From NCBI GenBank assembly GCA_963925545.1, contig CAWUSA010000005.1:1-64000 (forward strand): 64,000 nt of DNA, in the 5' to 3' direction. This document shows, piece after piece, positions 33,546 through 43,107 of the stretch. Position 1 is the stretch's first letter, and each line of letters starts with the position of its first letter. The stretch is from TMED14 sp963925545 (GTDB lineage: Bacteria; Bacteroidota; Bacteroidia; Flavobacteriales; Schleiferiaceae). The position numbers and the translations under genes were made by a program. The notes beneath the pieces were generated by a model, which was not told where the DNA came from, did not search any database, and saw nothing but the letters and a program-made list of their open reading frames with translations.

Positions 33546-35684
33546 TTACTTCAACTCAGTTATGCCCATGTGCCAGAAGGCAAAGGCGAATTTGTCAATG
33601 GCTTCTTCAATAACCATGGCTGTAGGCTTGCCTGCGCCATGACCCGCATTGGTTTCAATGCGAATCAAGGTAGGGTTAGTGCAGGATTGTTTAGCCTGAA
33701 GCTCTGCTGCGAACTTAAAGCTGTGCGCGGGCACAACCCTGTCATCGTGGTCACCAGTGGTCACCATGGTTGCGGGGTAGCAGGTGCCCGCAGTCACATT
33801 GTGCACTGGACTATAACCCAGCAAGTAGTTGAACATCTCATCGCTGTCTTCAGCCGTGCCGTAGTCGTAAGCCCACCCCGCACCTGCGGTGAAGGTGTGG
33901 TAGCGCAACATGTCTAGAACGCCCACTGCCGGGAAGGCAACCGCAGCCAATTCAGGACGTTGCGTTATAACGGCGCCAACGAGTAGTCCGCCATTGGATC
34001 CGCCCGCTAAAGCAAGCCTCTCATGGGACGTGTAGCCGTTGTCAATCAAGTAGTCTGCGGCGGCAATGAAATCGTCAAAGACGTTTTGCTTTTGCATTTT
34101 GGTGCCAGCAACATGCCAAGCTTCGCCGTACTCTCCGCCACCGCGAATATTAGGTATAGCAAGAATGCCCCCCTGCTCCATCCACACCGTGTAGCTTGTA
34201 GAAAAGCTAGGCTTCAGGCTGATGTTAAACCCGCCATACCCGTAAAGCATGGTGGGGTTGCTGCCATCCAAGGCCAGACCTTTTTTGTGGGAAATGGTCA
34301 TGGGGATGACTGTACCATCAGGTGAGGTGTAAAAAATTTGATTGGAGACAAAGCCACTGGGGTCAAAGTCAATTTCAGAGGCATGGAAAACAGAGGATTC
34401 ACCACGCTCTGTGTCGTAAGCATAAATAGTGCTTGGCGTAATGGCGTTGGTGAAATTGTAATACAAGACATCAGCGTCGTCTTTGCCGCCAAAGCCACCA
34501 GCAGTTCCAACACCGGGCAACTCAACCCGCCGGATCAACGCGCCTGTTAGGTGGTATTGATCCACCGTGGTCAACGCATGTTCCAGGCTTTTGACAAAGA
34601 GGTAGCCACTGCCCATGGTGAAGCTGATGGGGAATTCCCGCTCAGCAATAACCTCTTCCCAGGCGTCTGCTCCCACGGCAATGCCCTGGCTGACCATCAA
34701 GCGATTGTTGGGGGCACCATCATTGGTCTGAATATAGAGTTTGCCCTCACGGCTTGTGACCACACCATACTCCTTGTCAAAGCCTTCTGCAATCAGCACC
34801 AGGGCGCCGTCTGCATCGCGCAGGTCCTGAACATAGAGTTCATTGCCAGTGGTCGACACGGCAGCTGTCACAACCAACCAGTCGCCATCATCAGTCACCT
34901 GCCCCTGAACATAGCGCCTTGGCAAGTCTTCACCTCCAAAGATCAATTCATCTTCGCTTTGCACATCGCCTAGGCGGTGATAAAACAAGCGATGCACATC
35001 GGTCATGCCTGATAGCGCAGAGCCCTCTTCAGGCTTGTCATACGAGCTGTAATAGAAGCCGGCATTGCCAAGCCAAGCCAAGCCAGAGAACTTGATATCC
35101 GCCAGGGTGTCACCCAGGCGGTTGCCGGTCACGGCATCAAGGATGATAACCTTGCGCCAGTCGCTGCCACCCTCACTGATTTGGTAGGCAACCAAGCTGC
35201 CGTCAGGGCTGAATGAGATGCCGCCTAAAGAGGTGGTGCCATCGGCACTGAATGTATTGGGGTTTAAGAACACCTCTGCATCAGCCTCGTCGCCATCCAA
35301 GACAACCCGGTAGAGGATGTATTGACTTTGTAGACCGTCATTGCGGTAAAAGTACCTGAAGTCCCCTTCAATAAATGGCGCGCCGCGCTTGGCGTAGTTC
35401 CATAGTGCAGACAGGCGATCACGCAAGGCAGCGCGGAACGGAATCTCTTCTAGGTGTGCAAAGGTTACCGCATTCTGTGCCTCTACCCATTGCGCCGTCT
35501 CTTCAGACAGGTCGTCTTCCAGCCAGCCATAAGGGTCGGCCACGTCATGACCAATAGTGGTCTTCACGTCGCTGGAGTCATAGCGCGACTCAGGGTAGGT
35601 AACAGGTGATGACTCAACGCCTGAAAAGTTGACACATGAGGCAAGCAAGGCAGACATAAGCAATAGGGAGAAATAGTTTTTCAT
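33546..35684 (-). CDS. Prolyl oligopeptidase family lipoprotein (S9A)
   Basis: A 712-residue serine peptidase with an N-terminal beta propeller and a C-terminal alpha/beta hydrolase domain. MKNYFSLLLMSALLASC is a lipoprotein signal (lipobox LASC), so the enzyme would be anchored in the envelope. YPESRYDSSDVKTTIGHDVADPYGWLED is the usual POP N-terminal motif region. The triad is visible: Ser563 in LAGGSNGGLL, Asp in TGDHDDRVVP and His in NAGHGAGKP. It would cleave short peptides after proline. ATG at 35684 is preferred; 35690 and 35711 are alternatives. A -7-like box lies five bases upstream. It is co-oriented and nearly contiguous with paaZ. Confidence 0.92.
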   Translation of the reverse strand: MKNYFSLLLMSALLASCVNFSGVESSPVTYPESRYDSSDVKTTIGHDVADPYGWLEDDLSEETAQWVEAQNAVTFAHLEEIPFRAALRDRLSALWNYAKRGAPFIEGDFRYFYRNDGLQSQYILYRVVLDGDEADAEVFLNPNTFSADGTTSLGGISFSPDGSLVAYQISEGGSDWRKVIILDAVTGNRLGDTLADIKFSGLAWLGNAGFYYSSYDKPEEGSALSGMTDVHRLFYHRLGDVQSEDELIFGGEDLPRRYVQGQVTDDGDWLVVTAAVSTTGNELYVQDLRDADGALVLIAEGFDKEYGVVTSREGKLYIQTNDGAPNNRLMVSQGIAVGADAWEEVIAEREFPISFTMGSGYLFVKSLEHALTTVDQYHLTGALIRRVELPGVGTAGGFGGKDDADVLYYNFTNAITPSTIYAYDTERGESSVFHASEIDFDPSGFVSNQIFYTSPDGTVIPMTISHKKGLALDGSNPTMLYGYGGFNISLKPSFSTSYTVWMEQGGILAIPNIRGGGEYGEAWHVAGTKMQKQNVFDDFIAAADYLIDNGYTSHERLALAGGSNGGLLVGAVITQRPELAAVAFPAVGVLDMLRYHTFTAGAGWAYDYGTAEDSDEMFNYLLGYSPVHNVTAGTCYPATMVTTGDHDDRVVPAHSFKFAAELQAKQSCTNPTLIRIETNAGHGAGKPTAMVIEEAIDKFAFAFWHMGITELK

Positions 35685-35689
35685 AGCCA

Positions 35690-35697
35690 TAAAGATA
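35690..35697 (-). promoter_or_regulatory. -7-like box of prolyl oligopeptidase-paaZ
   Basis: TATCTTTA on the minus strand, 7 of 8 to TAnnTTTG, followed by TGGCT and the ATG at 35684. The identical box TATCTTTA precedes lysS. Confidence 0.35.
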
Positions 35698-35722
35698 CCT
35701 ACCATGAGCAAAGCATGGGTAC

Positions 35723-35752
35723 AAAAAAAGGCCGCCCCTTTCGGAGCGGCCT
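35723..35752 (-). terminator. Strong intrinsic terminator of the 1804-residue T9SS gene
   Basis: On the minus strand AGGCCGCTCC pairs with GGGGCGGCCT around a GAAA tetraloop: ten base pairs with one G-U, followed by seven T. It begins 22 bases after the stop codon of the secreted protein gene and separates it from the prolyl oligopeptidase gene. Confidence 0.85.
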
Positions 35753-35773
35753 CTTAATTAATAGAGCTTTCGC

Positions 35774-38700
35774 TTATCGCTGGATGGCGACACGCATAGT
35801 GCGGTTGCCTTCATCAGTGTTCAAACGAATCATGTATACACCGGAAGCCATGTCGCTGAGGTCCATGTCAAGATCTGCCTGACCCGTAGTCCACAATGTG
35901 GCACGGAGCACTTGACCTTGCATGTCAACAACCGTTACTTCAATGTCGCCCTCTAACTCTATGCGTTCGAGAGTAAACTCGCCACGCGTTGGGTTTGGAT
36001 AAAGCGTCACACCGGTGACTGCCTCAGGCAGGCCAACAGAGCAGTCATAACACTTAGTGAAGCAAACTACGCCAAGCACGGTGTCAGTGACACCTAAGCT
36101 ATCTACGCGGTTGTTTCCACCAAAGCCATCATCTTCGCCACAAGCGGAGAGGTCTCCACTCGCTTCTGCGTCGTTCCAGGTCTTACCGTTAAGGTATTTG
36201 TAATAGATCTTGGAGTTGATCGGCGCGGCAACTGTTACTTGATAGATGCCGTTACCAGCGGTATCAAGCATTACAGTACCTGCAGGAGCCCATCCTTGCA
36301 TTGAACCAGCTACGTGAATTGAATCACCGCTGACAGAGCCATTGGCAATTTCCCAAGCCATATTCACCTGGAAGGTGACATTGATCTGACAATCGGTACA
36401 TGCCGCAAAGCACACAACCGCTGCAGTATCAGCTAGGTTGGCAATGCTGTCACCACGGTTCCATGAACCATTGTAGCGACAATCTGTAGGCACGTTTTCG
36501 TCAGAACCCCAAGCACCACCGTTGATGAACTTGTACTCAAGATGCTCATCCAAGTAAGTGTTGATCGTGTACTCATAGATGCCATCACCGTTAGGGTCAG
36601 TCATAAGTGTAGCAGAAGGGTTCCATCCCTGGAAGTTGCCCGCAATGTGGACACCAGCTGGGTGAATGGTTTCCTTAGCCATATTCACAGACACTGTGTA
36701 TGTCGCTGGTGTGCGACACTCGGGGAAGAATGTTCCAAACGCTTGACCGGCAGTCAATGTGGTACCCGACGTGTGAGTGAGCAAGGTGTCACCACTATTC
36801 ATGTCGGTGACATTAAAGCCTACCTCATCAGACCATGCCCCAAGGTTGCCCAAGGTGACAGAGGCTGAATCCATGCCACAAAGCATGACAGTATCAGTAA
36901 ACGAAGCACCAAGCGCGAAGCCAGAACCTACATTGGATACCGAAACCAATCCAGACTGAGTGAAGGTCAGCGTGTTGCCCTGCCAGCCGTCACCGTAGGA
37001 GTCGGTCATGTAAACAATGAAACCACATTGTTCAACAGCAGCACAAATAGCAGTTGTAACAGCCAAGTCACTAGACCAGCCAGACGTGTCGCCCACGGCA
37101 CAGATCTCACGAACAGACACATCATAAGACGTTGCTGATGTCAAACCTGCAATCGATGCAGACGCACCATTGCTCATGTAAGCAGAGCCACCTGTTAGGC
37201 GGTAGCGCACCTCATAGCTCAATGGTGAACCAGTGTTAAGGCTATAGCTAGTCCATGCCACATCAAATGATGTGTTGGTGATATTGCTAGCGGACACTCC
37301 TGATGGAGCTCCACAGCTTTGTAGAACATCTACAGAGACATTATCAATGGCTATATCACCAGTATAGCTTGTTCCTTTTTCTGCACGAAGGCGGATAGTG
37401 AACACGCTCATTGGATTAGTTAGCACGGTGTTGCGTGTGATCCAAGGATCAGTAGCTCCTGTTTGTTGTTGGCCAACAATAGAGTCAAACGTGACCCAAC
37501 CGCTTCCAGCATCATACTCAGCATACAAGTTGCCCATCGTTGCACCATACATATGGTAGTCATAAGAGAAAACCAAATTAGAGTCAGTGAACTGCATGTT
37601 AGGCATCGTTACCGTTGCAATATTTCCAGTGGTGCCATATGAGGCCTCTGAATAGATGAAGTTGCTTGCGGCCGCGGGGCCAGTGCTACCAGAAGGCGTG
37701 GTTCCTGTACCAACAACCCAACGGAATACATTCTGCGTAACAGCATCTGGGCTCGGTGTCCAGCAAGCATCAAAGATGCTGTTGTACGGGACGCCCCAGA
37801 TGGGAGTCCAAGACGCGGTGTCCTCAAAATTCTCAGTGAATGGCAGGCTTGTGACGATTTGACAAGAGCTACAGTAAGCCAAGAATGAGCCGAAGCTGTA
37901 TCCAGTAGTCAATGTGGTACCTGACGTGTGAGAAAGTACTGTGTCACCGTAAGGGCCGACAACATCAAAACCAATTTCACCAGACCATGAACCAAGGTCC
38001 AAAGTAACAGTGGCAGAAGTCATGTCACACAAGCTGATAGAGTCAGTGAAGGCAGTGCCCGTTGCGAAGCCAGCACCTAATGTACCAACAGCAACACCAG
38101 ATTGTGAGAAGATCAATTTGTTGCCGTTCCATCCGTCACCATAAGAGTCAGTCATGTAAACCATGTATTGACATTGGTCGGCAGCAGCACAAAGGGAGGT
38201 CATAACAACCAAGTCACTAGACCAAGAGCCGGTGTCAGCCACAGCACAGATCTCACGAACAGACACATCGTAGGACGATGTGGCGGTCAAGCCAGAAACA
38301 GTGGCAGACGCACCATTGCTAGTGTAGGCTCCTGTGGAACCGTTTGTGCGGTAACGCACCTCGTAGCTTAATGATGACGAACTAGTGCTGCTCCATGCAA
38401 GATCAAAAGAAGTCATGCCAATGTTGGACGCCGTCAATGTATTGGGAGTCGGGCAAACAGCGCCCGAAGCAATCACGATGTTGTCAATGGCCATGTCGCC
38501 GGTATAGCTAGCTCCTCTTGTTCCGCGGAAGCGAATGCTGAAGATGCCAGCTGGCGTAGTAAGCAGGCTGCTGCCTGTAAGCCAAGCTGCAGCATTAGAC
38601 GTTTGTTGTTGGCCAACAATGGAGTCAAACGTGACCCAACCAGTTCCGTTATTAGACTCCAAATACAAGTTGCCCATTGTGGCACCGTACATGTGGTAGT

Positions 38701-41188
38701 CGAAAGAGATAGACAGAGAAGAGTAGCCAGACGTCATGTTAGGTCCCGTCACCGTTGCGCTAGCGCCTGCGGAGCCACTAGATGTCTCTAGGTAGAGGTA
38801 GTTGCTTCCGTTTGAGGCGGCCGAGGGACCAGTGCCAGAAGAACCGGTGCCTCCTGTGCTGACGTTCCATCTAAGGCCAAAAGTGGGGTTAGGTGTCCAG
38901 CAAGCATCAAAGGTGGTAGAAGGACTCCAAGACGTTCCATCAAAACTTTCAGCGTAAGGCAGGCTTGTGACAAGGGCACAAGAGCTACAGTAACCCAAGA
39001 ATGAGCCGAAGCTGTATCCATTAGCCAAAGTGGCGCCAAAAGTGTGAGAAAGTACTGTGTCACCGTAAGGGCCGACAACATCAAAACCAATTTCACTAGA
39101 CCATGCGCCAAGGTTCAAAGTAACAGCGGCAGAATCCACGTCACACAGCATAACCGAGTCAGTGTATGCAGAGCCTGCTGTGAATCCAGCACCCAGTGTG
39201 CCAACAGGATTGCCTCCTTGAGAGAACACCAAGGTGTTGCTATTCCATCCATCGCCATAAGAGTCAGTCATGTAAACCATGTATTGACATTGGCTAGTTG
39301 CGGCACATTGTGCAGGCGTAATGCTTGCAGAAGCGCTCCAAACACAGGTGTCGCCGATAGCGCAAATCTCACGTACTGCATAGTCGTAAGCTGTTGCTGC
39401 TGTAAGGCCAGACACTGAAATGCTGTTTGTTGTTCCAGAGGTGATGGTCCATGCGCTGGTGCTTCCGCTTAGGCGGTGACGCGCTTGGGTGCCAATGGTT
39501 GTGGCGTTGTTTGATGTCCATGTGGCATCAAACCCAATAGCTGTAACATTGGCTGCAGCTAATCCACTAACACCAAAGCAAGTCAATGCGGCGTACTCGT
39601 CAGCACCAATGTCAGGTGTGGTGGTTGAACGGCTGTCGCCATCAATGTCAGTCAATGTGCCAACAGGGGTGCCGGCATTGTCTGCTAATGCGCCTTGTGC
39701 GTGTAAGTCCGTTGCTGAGCTGAACAAAGGATCGCCAAATGCAGAGTTCGCATCCTGCGATGTGGCGGTTTGCCATGCAGCAAGTGTTGCTACAGTTGAG
39801 TTGTTGTACTTGAACGGGCTAGTGCCTGTTGCGTTGTAGACATTGTAGTCTGCTGTGAAGTACGTTCCCGCAACCGCAGAGCTAGATGCTTCTGCTGCAT
39901 AACCTCCACCTGTGTTGGTGAAGATGTTGTTCTTAACCACGTTGCCAGCAGCAGTGAAGTAAGATGTGCTAGTTGACTTGTTTAAATACAGCGCACGTCC
40001 AGATGTAGATGATCCAGCGGCTGCAGACACAGAGTTGTGCAAGATGTCAAAGTTGTTACAGTGGTAGATGTAAATTCCACGAGCAGCTGAGGTGGTTGAA
40101 GACGAGTTCATCGCAACCATGTTATTCTCAATCACAGAGCGGTCGGTAGAGGATCCGTTCACATAATTTAGATAGATACCGTAGTTGGTTGACGTACCGC
40201 CCATGACGATATTGTTCTTCTTGATAGATACTTTGCCTGCTTGAGTGTAAGAGCTTGATCCAGAACCAGATTGGTAAATACCGTAGTAGGTTGCTTCGAT
40301 GTCATTGTTTTCAAGCACATAGCTGGCAGGTGTTCCACCAGAAGGCGGGTTGCTGTATATGTAAAAACCGTAGCGGCAATTGACGATGGTGTTGTTTTGC
40401 ACATCAACGCCAACAGCTGGGTAGTAGAGGTAGTTGTAACCACCAGTTCCAGTTAATGTATAGGTCACGGTGTTACCGTGAACATGCTGGTACTTCGCAT
40501 ACCTTAGGTAAATGCCATAGTAGGTCATGCTAATGGTGTTGTTGTCAAAAACTATGGTGTCCATCGATGTCGTGTATGACTTTCCGTAGACATAAGCAGC
40601 ATAGGACACGTTAGAAAACGTGTTGCCTGTGATGGTCCAGTTGCCCTTTGCTTCTGTGGTGCTACTGTATGAGTAGTAGATGCCCGCGAAGTAGGAGCTG
40701 GTGCTTGTTCCTGCAGCACCAGTCAAGGTGTTGTCAATCAAGGAAATGTTCGTGTTAGCGCCATACTGATCAATCAAGCGACCGTAAGACGTTCCGCCAG
40801 TAGTGATAACTAGGCCTTTGATCGTCACATTGCTTGTGCCGTCCAAACGAATCGTCCAGTTGGTTGATGAAGATGCAGGAGAATAGGTAACAGTGGCTGC
40901 AGTCGTATTTGACGGGTTAGCCTGGAATGTTACCGTATTCGTGGTTGATGTTCCTGTGTATGCTGGAATCGTCACCTGCTCGGTGTAGGTGCCAGATGCA
41001 ACGTTAAAGATAACAGGACCACTAACGCCCGAGGTGGATAGGGCAGTTGTCGCAGCAGCGAAGGTGGTGTAGTTGGAAGTACCTGAGCCTGAGGCGTCAA
41101 TGGTGTAGGTTCCGGAGAGTTGACCGAAGGCGGGCAGTGCCACTAACATTAGGGCAGTTGACAACCAACGAAGTGTACGGTTTTTCAT
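35774..41188 (-). CDS. Large secreted multidomain T9SS protein
   Basis: A 1804-residue surface or secreted protein. Signal peptide: residues 1-22 (ends PAFGQ). Residues about 25-535 are a right-handed parallel beta helix with short Ser/Thr/Asn/Tyr-rich rungs. Then come repeated modules: a fibronectin-III-like domain (starting near ASNI), a domain with the motif QYMVYMTDSYGDGW (three copies, near residues 630, 1000 and 1390), and a jelly-roll/MAM-like domain (FDYHMYGATMGNLY, two copies). Two carbohydrate-binding-like domains follow (HIAGNFQGW and HVAGSMQGW, about 1505-1720). The last 80 residues are a type A sorting domain (VTLYPNPTRGEFTLER, MASGVYMIRL). It was probably exported by T9SS and may bind polysaccharide; no catalytic motif is seen. 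Two repeat units remain similar at DNA level. Confidence 0.88.
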   Translation of the reverse strand: MKNRTLRWLSTALMLVALPAFGQLSGTYTIDASGSGTSNYTTFAAATTALSTSGVSGPVIFNVASGTYTEQVTIPAYTGTSTTNTVTFQANPSNTTAATVTYSPASSSTNWTIRLDGTSNVTIKGLVITTGGTSYGRLIDQYGANTNISLIDNTLTGAAGTSTSSYFAGIYYSYSSTTEAKGNWTITGNTFSNVSYAAYVYGKSYTTSMDTIVFDNNTISMTYYGIYLRYAKYQHVHGNTVTYTLTGTGGYNYLYYPAVGVDVQNNTIVNCRYGFYIYSNPPSGGTPASYVLENNDIEATYYGIYQSGSGSSSYTQAGKVSIKKNNIVMGGTSTNYGIYLNYVNGSSTDRSVIENNMVAMNSSSTTSAARGIYIYHCNNFDILHNSVSAAAGSSTSGRALYLNKSTSTSYFTAAGNVVKNNIFTNTGGGYAAEASSSAVAGTYFTADYNVYNATGTSPFKYNNSTVATLAAWQTATSQDANSAFGDPLFSSATDLHAQGALADNAGTPVGTLTDIDGDSRSTTTPDIGADEYAALTCFGVSGLAAANVTAIGFDATWTSNNATTIGTQARHRLSGSTSAWTITSGTTNSISVSGLTAATAYDYAVREICAIGDTCVWSASASITPAQCAATSQCQYMVYMTDSYGDGWNSNTLVFSQGGNPVGTLGAGFTAGSAYTDSVMLCDVDSAAVTLNLGAWSSEIGFDVVGPYGDTVLSHTFGATLANGYSFGSFLGYCSSCALVTSLPYAESFDGTSWSPSTTFDACWTPNPTFGLRWNVSTGGTGSSGTGPSAASNGSNYLYLETSSGSAGASATVTGPNMTSGYSSLSISFDYHMYGATMGNLYLESNNGTGWVTFDSIVGQQQTSNAAAWLTGSSLLTTPAGIFSIRFRGTRGASYTGDMAIDNIVIASGAVCPTPNTLTASNIGMTSFDLAWSSTSSSSLSYEVRYRTNGSTGAYTSNGASATVSGLTATSSYDVSVREICAVADTGSWSSDLVVMTSLCAAADQCQYMVYMTDSYGDGWNGNKLIFSQSGVAVGTLGAGFATGTAFTDSISLCDMTSATVTLDLGSWSGEIGFDVVGPYGDTVLSHTSGTTLTTGYSFGSFLAYCSSCQIVTSLPFTENFEDTASWTPIWGVPYNSIFDACWTPSPDAVTQNVFRWVVGTGTTPSGSTGPAAASNFIYSEASYGTTGNIATVTMPNMQFTDSNLVFSYDYHMYGATMGNLYAEYDAGSGWVTFDSIVGQQQTGATDPWITRNTVLTNPMSVFTIRLRAEKGTSYTGDIAIDNVSVDVLQSCGAPSGVSASNITNTSFDVAWTSYSLNTGSPLSYEVRYRLTGGSAYMSNGASASIAGLTSATSYDVSVREICAVGDTSGWSSDLAVTTAICAAVEQCGFIVYMTDSYGDGWQGNTLTFTQSGLVSVSNVGSGFALGASFTDTVMLCGMDSASVTLGNLGAWSDEVGFNVTDMNSGDTLLTHTSGTTLTAGQAFGTFFPECRTPATYTVSVNMAKETIHPAGVHIAGNFQGWNPSATLMTDPNGDGIYEYTINTYLDEHLEYKFINGGAWGSDENVPTDCRYNGSWNRGDSIANLADTAAVVCFAACTDCQINVTFQVNMAWEIANGSVSGDSIHVAGSMQGWAPAGTVMLDTAGNGIYQVTVAAPINSKIYYKYLNGKTWNDAEASGDLSACGEDDGFGGNNRVDSLGVTDTVLGVVCFTKCYDCSVGLPEAVTGVTLYPNPTRGEFTLERIELEGDIEVTVVDMQGQVLRATLWTTGQADLDMDLSDMASGVYMIRLNTDEGNRTMRVAIQR
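36980..39320 (-). repeat. Tandem 1.1-kb intragenic repeat units
   Basis: Landmarks recur inside the T9SS gene. The block beginning AAGAATGAGCCGAAGCTGTA occurs at 37881 and 38997 (1116 bases apart, 372 codons). GTTTGTTGTTGGCCAACAAT occurs at 37461 and 38601 (1140 bases). The DSYGDGW codons recur at about 37005, 38151 and 39267. Spacing is always a multiple of three. The DNA match between units is visibly high, pointing to recent duplication or gene conversion. Confidence 0.8.
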
Positions 41189-41219
41189 GCGAACTTTGTT
41201 TAGGATTATGTTAAGGCGT

Positions 41220-41227
41220 TAAACTTA
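41220..41227 (-). promoter_or_regulatory. Candidate -7 box of the T9SS protein gene
   Basis: TAAGTTTA on the minus strand, 7 of 8 to TAnnTTTG, 31 bases before the ATG at 41188, comparable to the leader length at paaE and the isomerase gene. The rest of the gap to 41310 is AT-rich with a weak hairpin only. Confidence 0.25.
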
Positions 41228-41310
41228 GGCATTTTTTCAACAATAGGCGGTTAACAACCTCAAAAACTTCAATAGAAACAGCCCCTACGGGTCAATTTTT
41301 TATCGAAAAA

Positions 41311-41892
41311 TCAAGATTTAGGCTCAAAACCACCGGAACTTCTCGGGCGATTGAGGTCCCCTTCCTGCAGGGGCTGGCAAGGGGTCAGCGTATCATGACA
41401 CTCCTTGGGAAGTCTTTGATACCACTGGGTTCCTTCAGTCTTCCATGCGATGTCTTTTTCGGACATTTGCTTGACCATTTTTGCGGGGTTGCCAACCATC
41501 ACCGCCCCGTCAGGCACAATGGTTCTCGCCTTGACAAAAGCCAGGGCGCCAACGAGGCAATTTTTTCCGATTTGGACATCATCCATGAGCACAGCATTCA
41601 TTCCAATGAGGCAGTTTTCACCCAAAAAGGCTCCGTGGATGATTGCGCCGTGGCCAACATGTGCAGATTTCTCCAAAATCACGTCTTTTCCAGGGAAAGA
41701 ATGGATGATGCAGTTTTCCTGCACATTAGAACCCTCCTTGATGGTGATGCGGCCCCAGTCTCCACGGAGCACTGCGCCAGGGCCGATATATACATTCTTG
41801 CCGATCCACACATCACCGGTGACATTGGCCTGAGGGTGTACAAAGGCCGAAGGATCGACCACGGGAACCATGCCTTTGAATGCGTAAAACAT
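41311..41892 (-). CDS. paaY: PaaY-like hexapeptide thioesterase / gamma-carbonic anhydrase fold
   Basis: A 193-residue left-handed beta-helix protein of the gamma-carbonic anhydrase family. Hexapeptide turns are clear (VTGDVWIGKNVYIGPGAVLRGDWG), as are the metal histidines in CIIHSFPGK and HVGHGAIIHG. Inside phenylacetate operons this family is PaaY, a CoA thioesterase that removes dead-end or toxic CoA intermediates. ATG at 41892 overlaps the paaJ stop (ATGA) and gives the family's normal N-terminus; the frame is open to 42108 but that part lies antisense-free over paaJ and is out of family. It is the last gene of the paa operon. Carbonic anhydrase activity cannot be excluded. Confidence 0.85.
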   Translation of the reverse strand: MFYAFKGMVPVVDPSAFVHPQANVTGDVWIGKNVYIGPGAVLRGDWGRITIKEGSNVQENCIIHSFPGKDVILEKSAHVGHGAIIHGAFLGENCLIGMNAVLMDDVQIGKNCLVGALAFVKARTIVPDGAVMVGNPAKMVKQMSEKDIAWKTEGTQWYQRLPKECHDTLTPCQPLQEGDLNRPRSSGGFEPKS

Positions 41893-43100
41893 CAGATTTC
41901 GGGGTTTGCTAGAATCACCGCATAGCCTTGGCCTACGCCAACGCACATGGTCACCAGCGCGTACTTGCCCTTGCGGGCTTTCAGTTGCCTTGCTGCCGTC
42001 AGGGCCAATCGCGCGCCTGACATACCTAAGGGGTGGCCAATAGCGATCGATCCGCCGTTGGGGTTGATGCGGGGGTCGCGGTCGTCCAAGCCAAGGGCCC
42101 GGGAGCAAGCGAGCACCTGAGCAGCAAAGGCCTCGTTGAGTTCAATGATATCCATATCATCCAGCGAGAGGCCTGCTTTAGCTAAAACTTTTTGGGTGGC
42201 TGAAACAGGGCCAATACCCATGGTGCGGGGCTCCACGCCAACAACAGCAGAAGCAACAATTCGTGCCAGGGGGGTTAATCCATGGGCCTGAACAGCCGCC
42301 TCAGAGGCAACCAGACAGGCTGCAGCGCCATCATTGAGGCCGCTTGAGTTGCCTGCCGTCACGCTGCCGTCCTTGCGGAAGGCTGGCCGCAGGCCTGCCA
42401 GGGCGGTCAAGCTGCTGTTAGGCTTCGGGAATTCATCCATGGAAACCACAACGGGATCCTTTTTTCGTTGGGGAATACTCACGGGCACAATCTCGCCCTC
42501 AAAGTAACCGCTGGCCTGCGCCTGCGCGGTTTTTTCTTGACTCCAAACGGCATAGGCATCTTGATCCTCACGGGAGATACTGTAGGCCTCTACCAAGTTT
42601 TCTGCTGTCTCCCCCATAGCGTCCGTGCCATAGCTGTCTTGCATTTTTGGGTTGATAAAGCGCCAGCCAAAGCTGGAATCGTACATCTTGCTGTCTGTGC
42701 CATAGGCCCGGCCAGGCTTGCTCATCACATAGGGGCCTCGGGTCATGCTTTCCACGCCGCCAGCAATGAAGAGATCGCCATCGCGAGAGGCTACGGCGCG
42801 AGCGGCATGCACCAGGGCGCTGAGGCCGGAGGCACAAAGCCTGTTGACGGTCTCGCCAGGTACCGATGAGGGAAGGCCTGCCAATAGGCTTGCCATACGA
42901 GCGATATTTCGGTTGTCTTCTCCCGCCTGGTTGGCGCAGCCCATAATGACATCATCAATGGCCTTGGGGTCAAGGTCAGAATGTCGCTCCATCAAAGATT
43001 GGATCACGTGAGCAGCCAGGTCGTCAGCTCGGACAGAGGCAAGGGCACCGCCAAAAGACCCCACAGGGGTTCGGATGCCATCAATGAGGTATGCGTTCAT
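41892..43100 (-). CDS. paaJ: 3-oxoadipyl-CoA / 3-oxo-5,6-dehydrosuberyl-CoA thiolase
   Basis: A 402-residue thiolase that splits beta-ketoacyl-CoA in two steps of phenylacetate breakdown, releasing acetyl-CoA and succinyl-CoA. The nucleophile Cys is in ETVNRLCASGLSAL, the His in GGSIAIGHPLGMSG, and the second Cys in TMCVGVGQG. The VFGDVIMGCANQAGEDNRNIARM-type N-terminal region (here IDDVIMGCANQAGEDNRN) is specific to the PcaF/PaaJ clade. The start at 43100 (MNAYLIDGIRTPVG) matches the family, better than a start at 43154, which would overlap paaI. It is coupled to paaY by four bases. Confidence 0.93.
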   Translation of the reverse strand: MNAYLIDGIRTPVGSFGGALASVRADDLAAHVIQSLMERHSDLDPKAIDDVIMGCANQAGEDNRNIARMASLLAGLPSSVPGETVNRLCASGLSALVHAARAVASRDGDLFIAGGVESMTRGPYVMSKPGRAYGTDSKMYDSSFGWRFINPKMQDSYGTDAMGETAENLVEAYSISREDQDAYAVWSQEKTAQAQASGYFEGEIVPVSIPQRKKDPVVVSMDEFPKPNSSLTALAGLRPAFRKDGSVTAGNSSGLNDGAAACLVASEAAVQAHGLTPLARIVASAVVGVEPRTMGIGPVSATQKVLAKAGLSLDDMDIIELNEAFAAQVLACSRALGLDDRDPRINPNGGSIAIGHPLGMSGARLALTAARQLKARKGKYALVTMCVGVGQGYAVILANPEI

Positions 43101-43107
43101 AGGGAAG

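Noticed and set aside
36980..39320. Regular repeats as a CRISPR array
   Set aside because: Units are over 1.1 kb, in frame and coding; there are no short direct repeats with unique spacers.
41893..42108. N-terminal extension of PaaY
   Set aside because: The 72 added residues are Arg/Pro-rich, lie inside the paaJ gene in another frame and are absent from the family; ATG 41892 overlaps the paaJ stop as expected.
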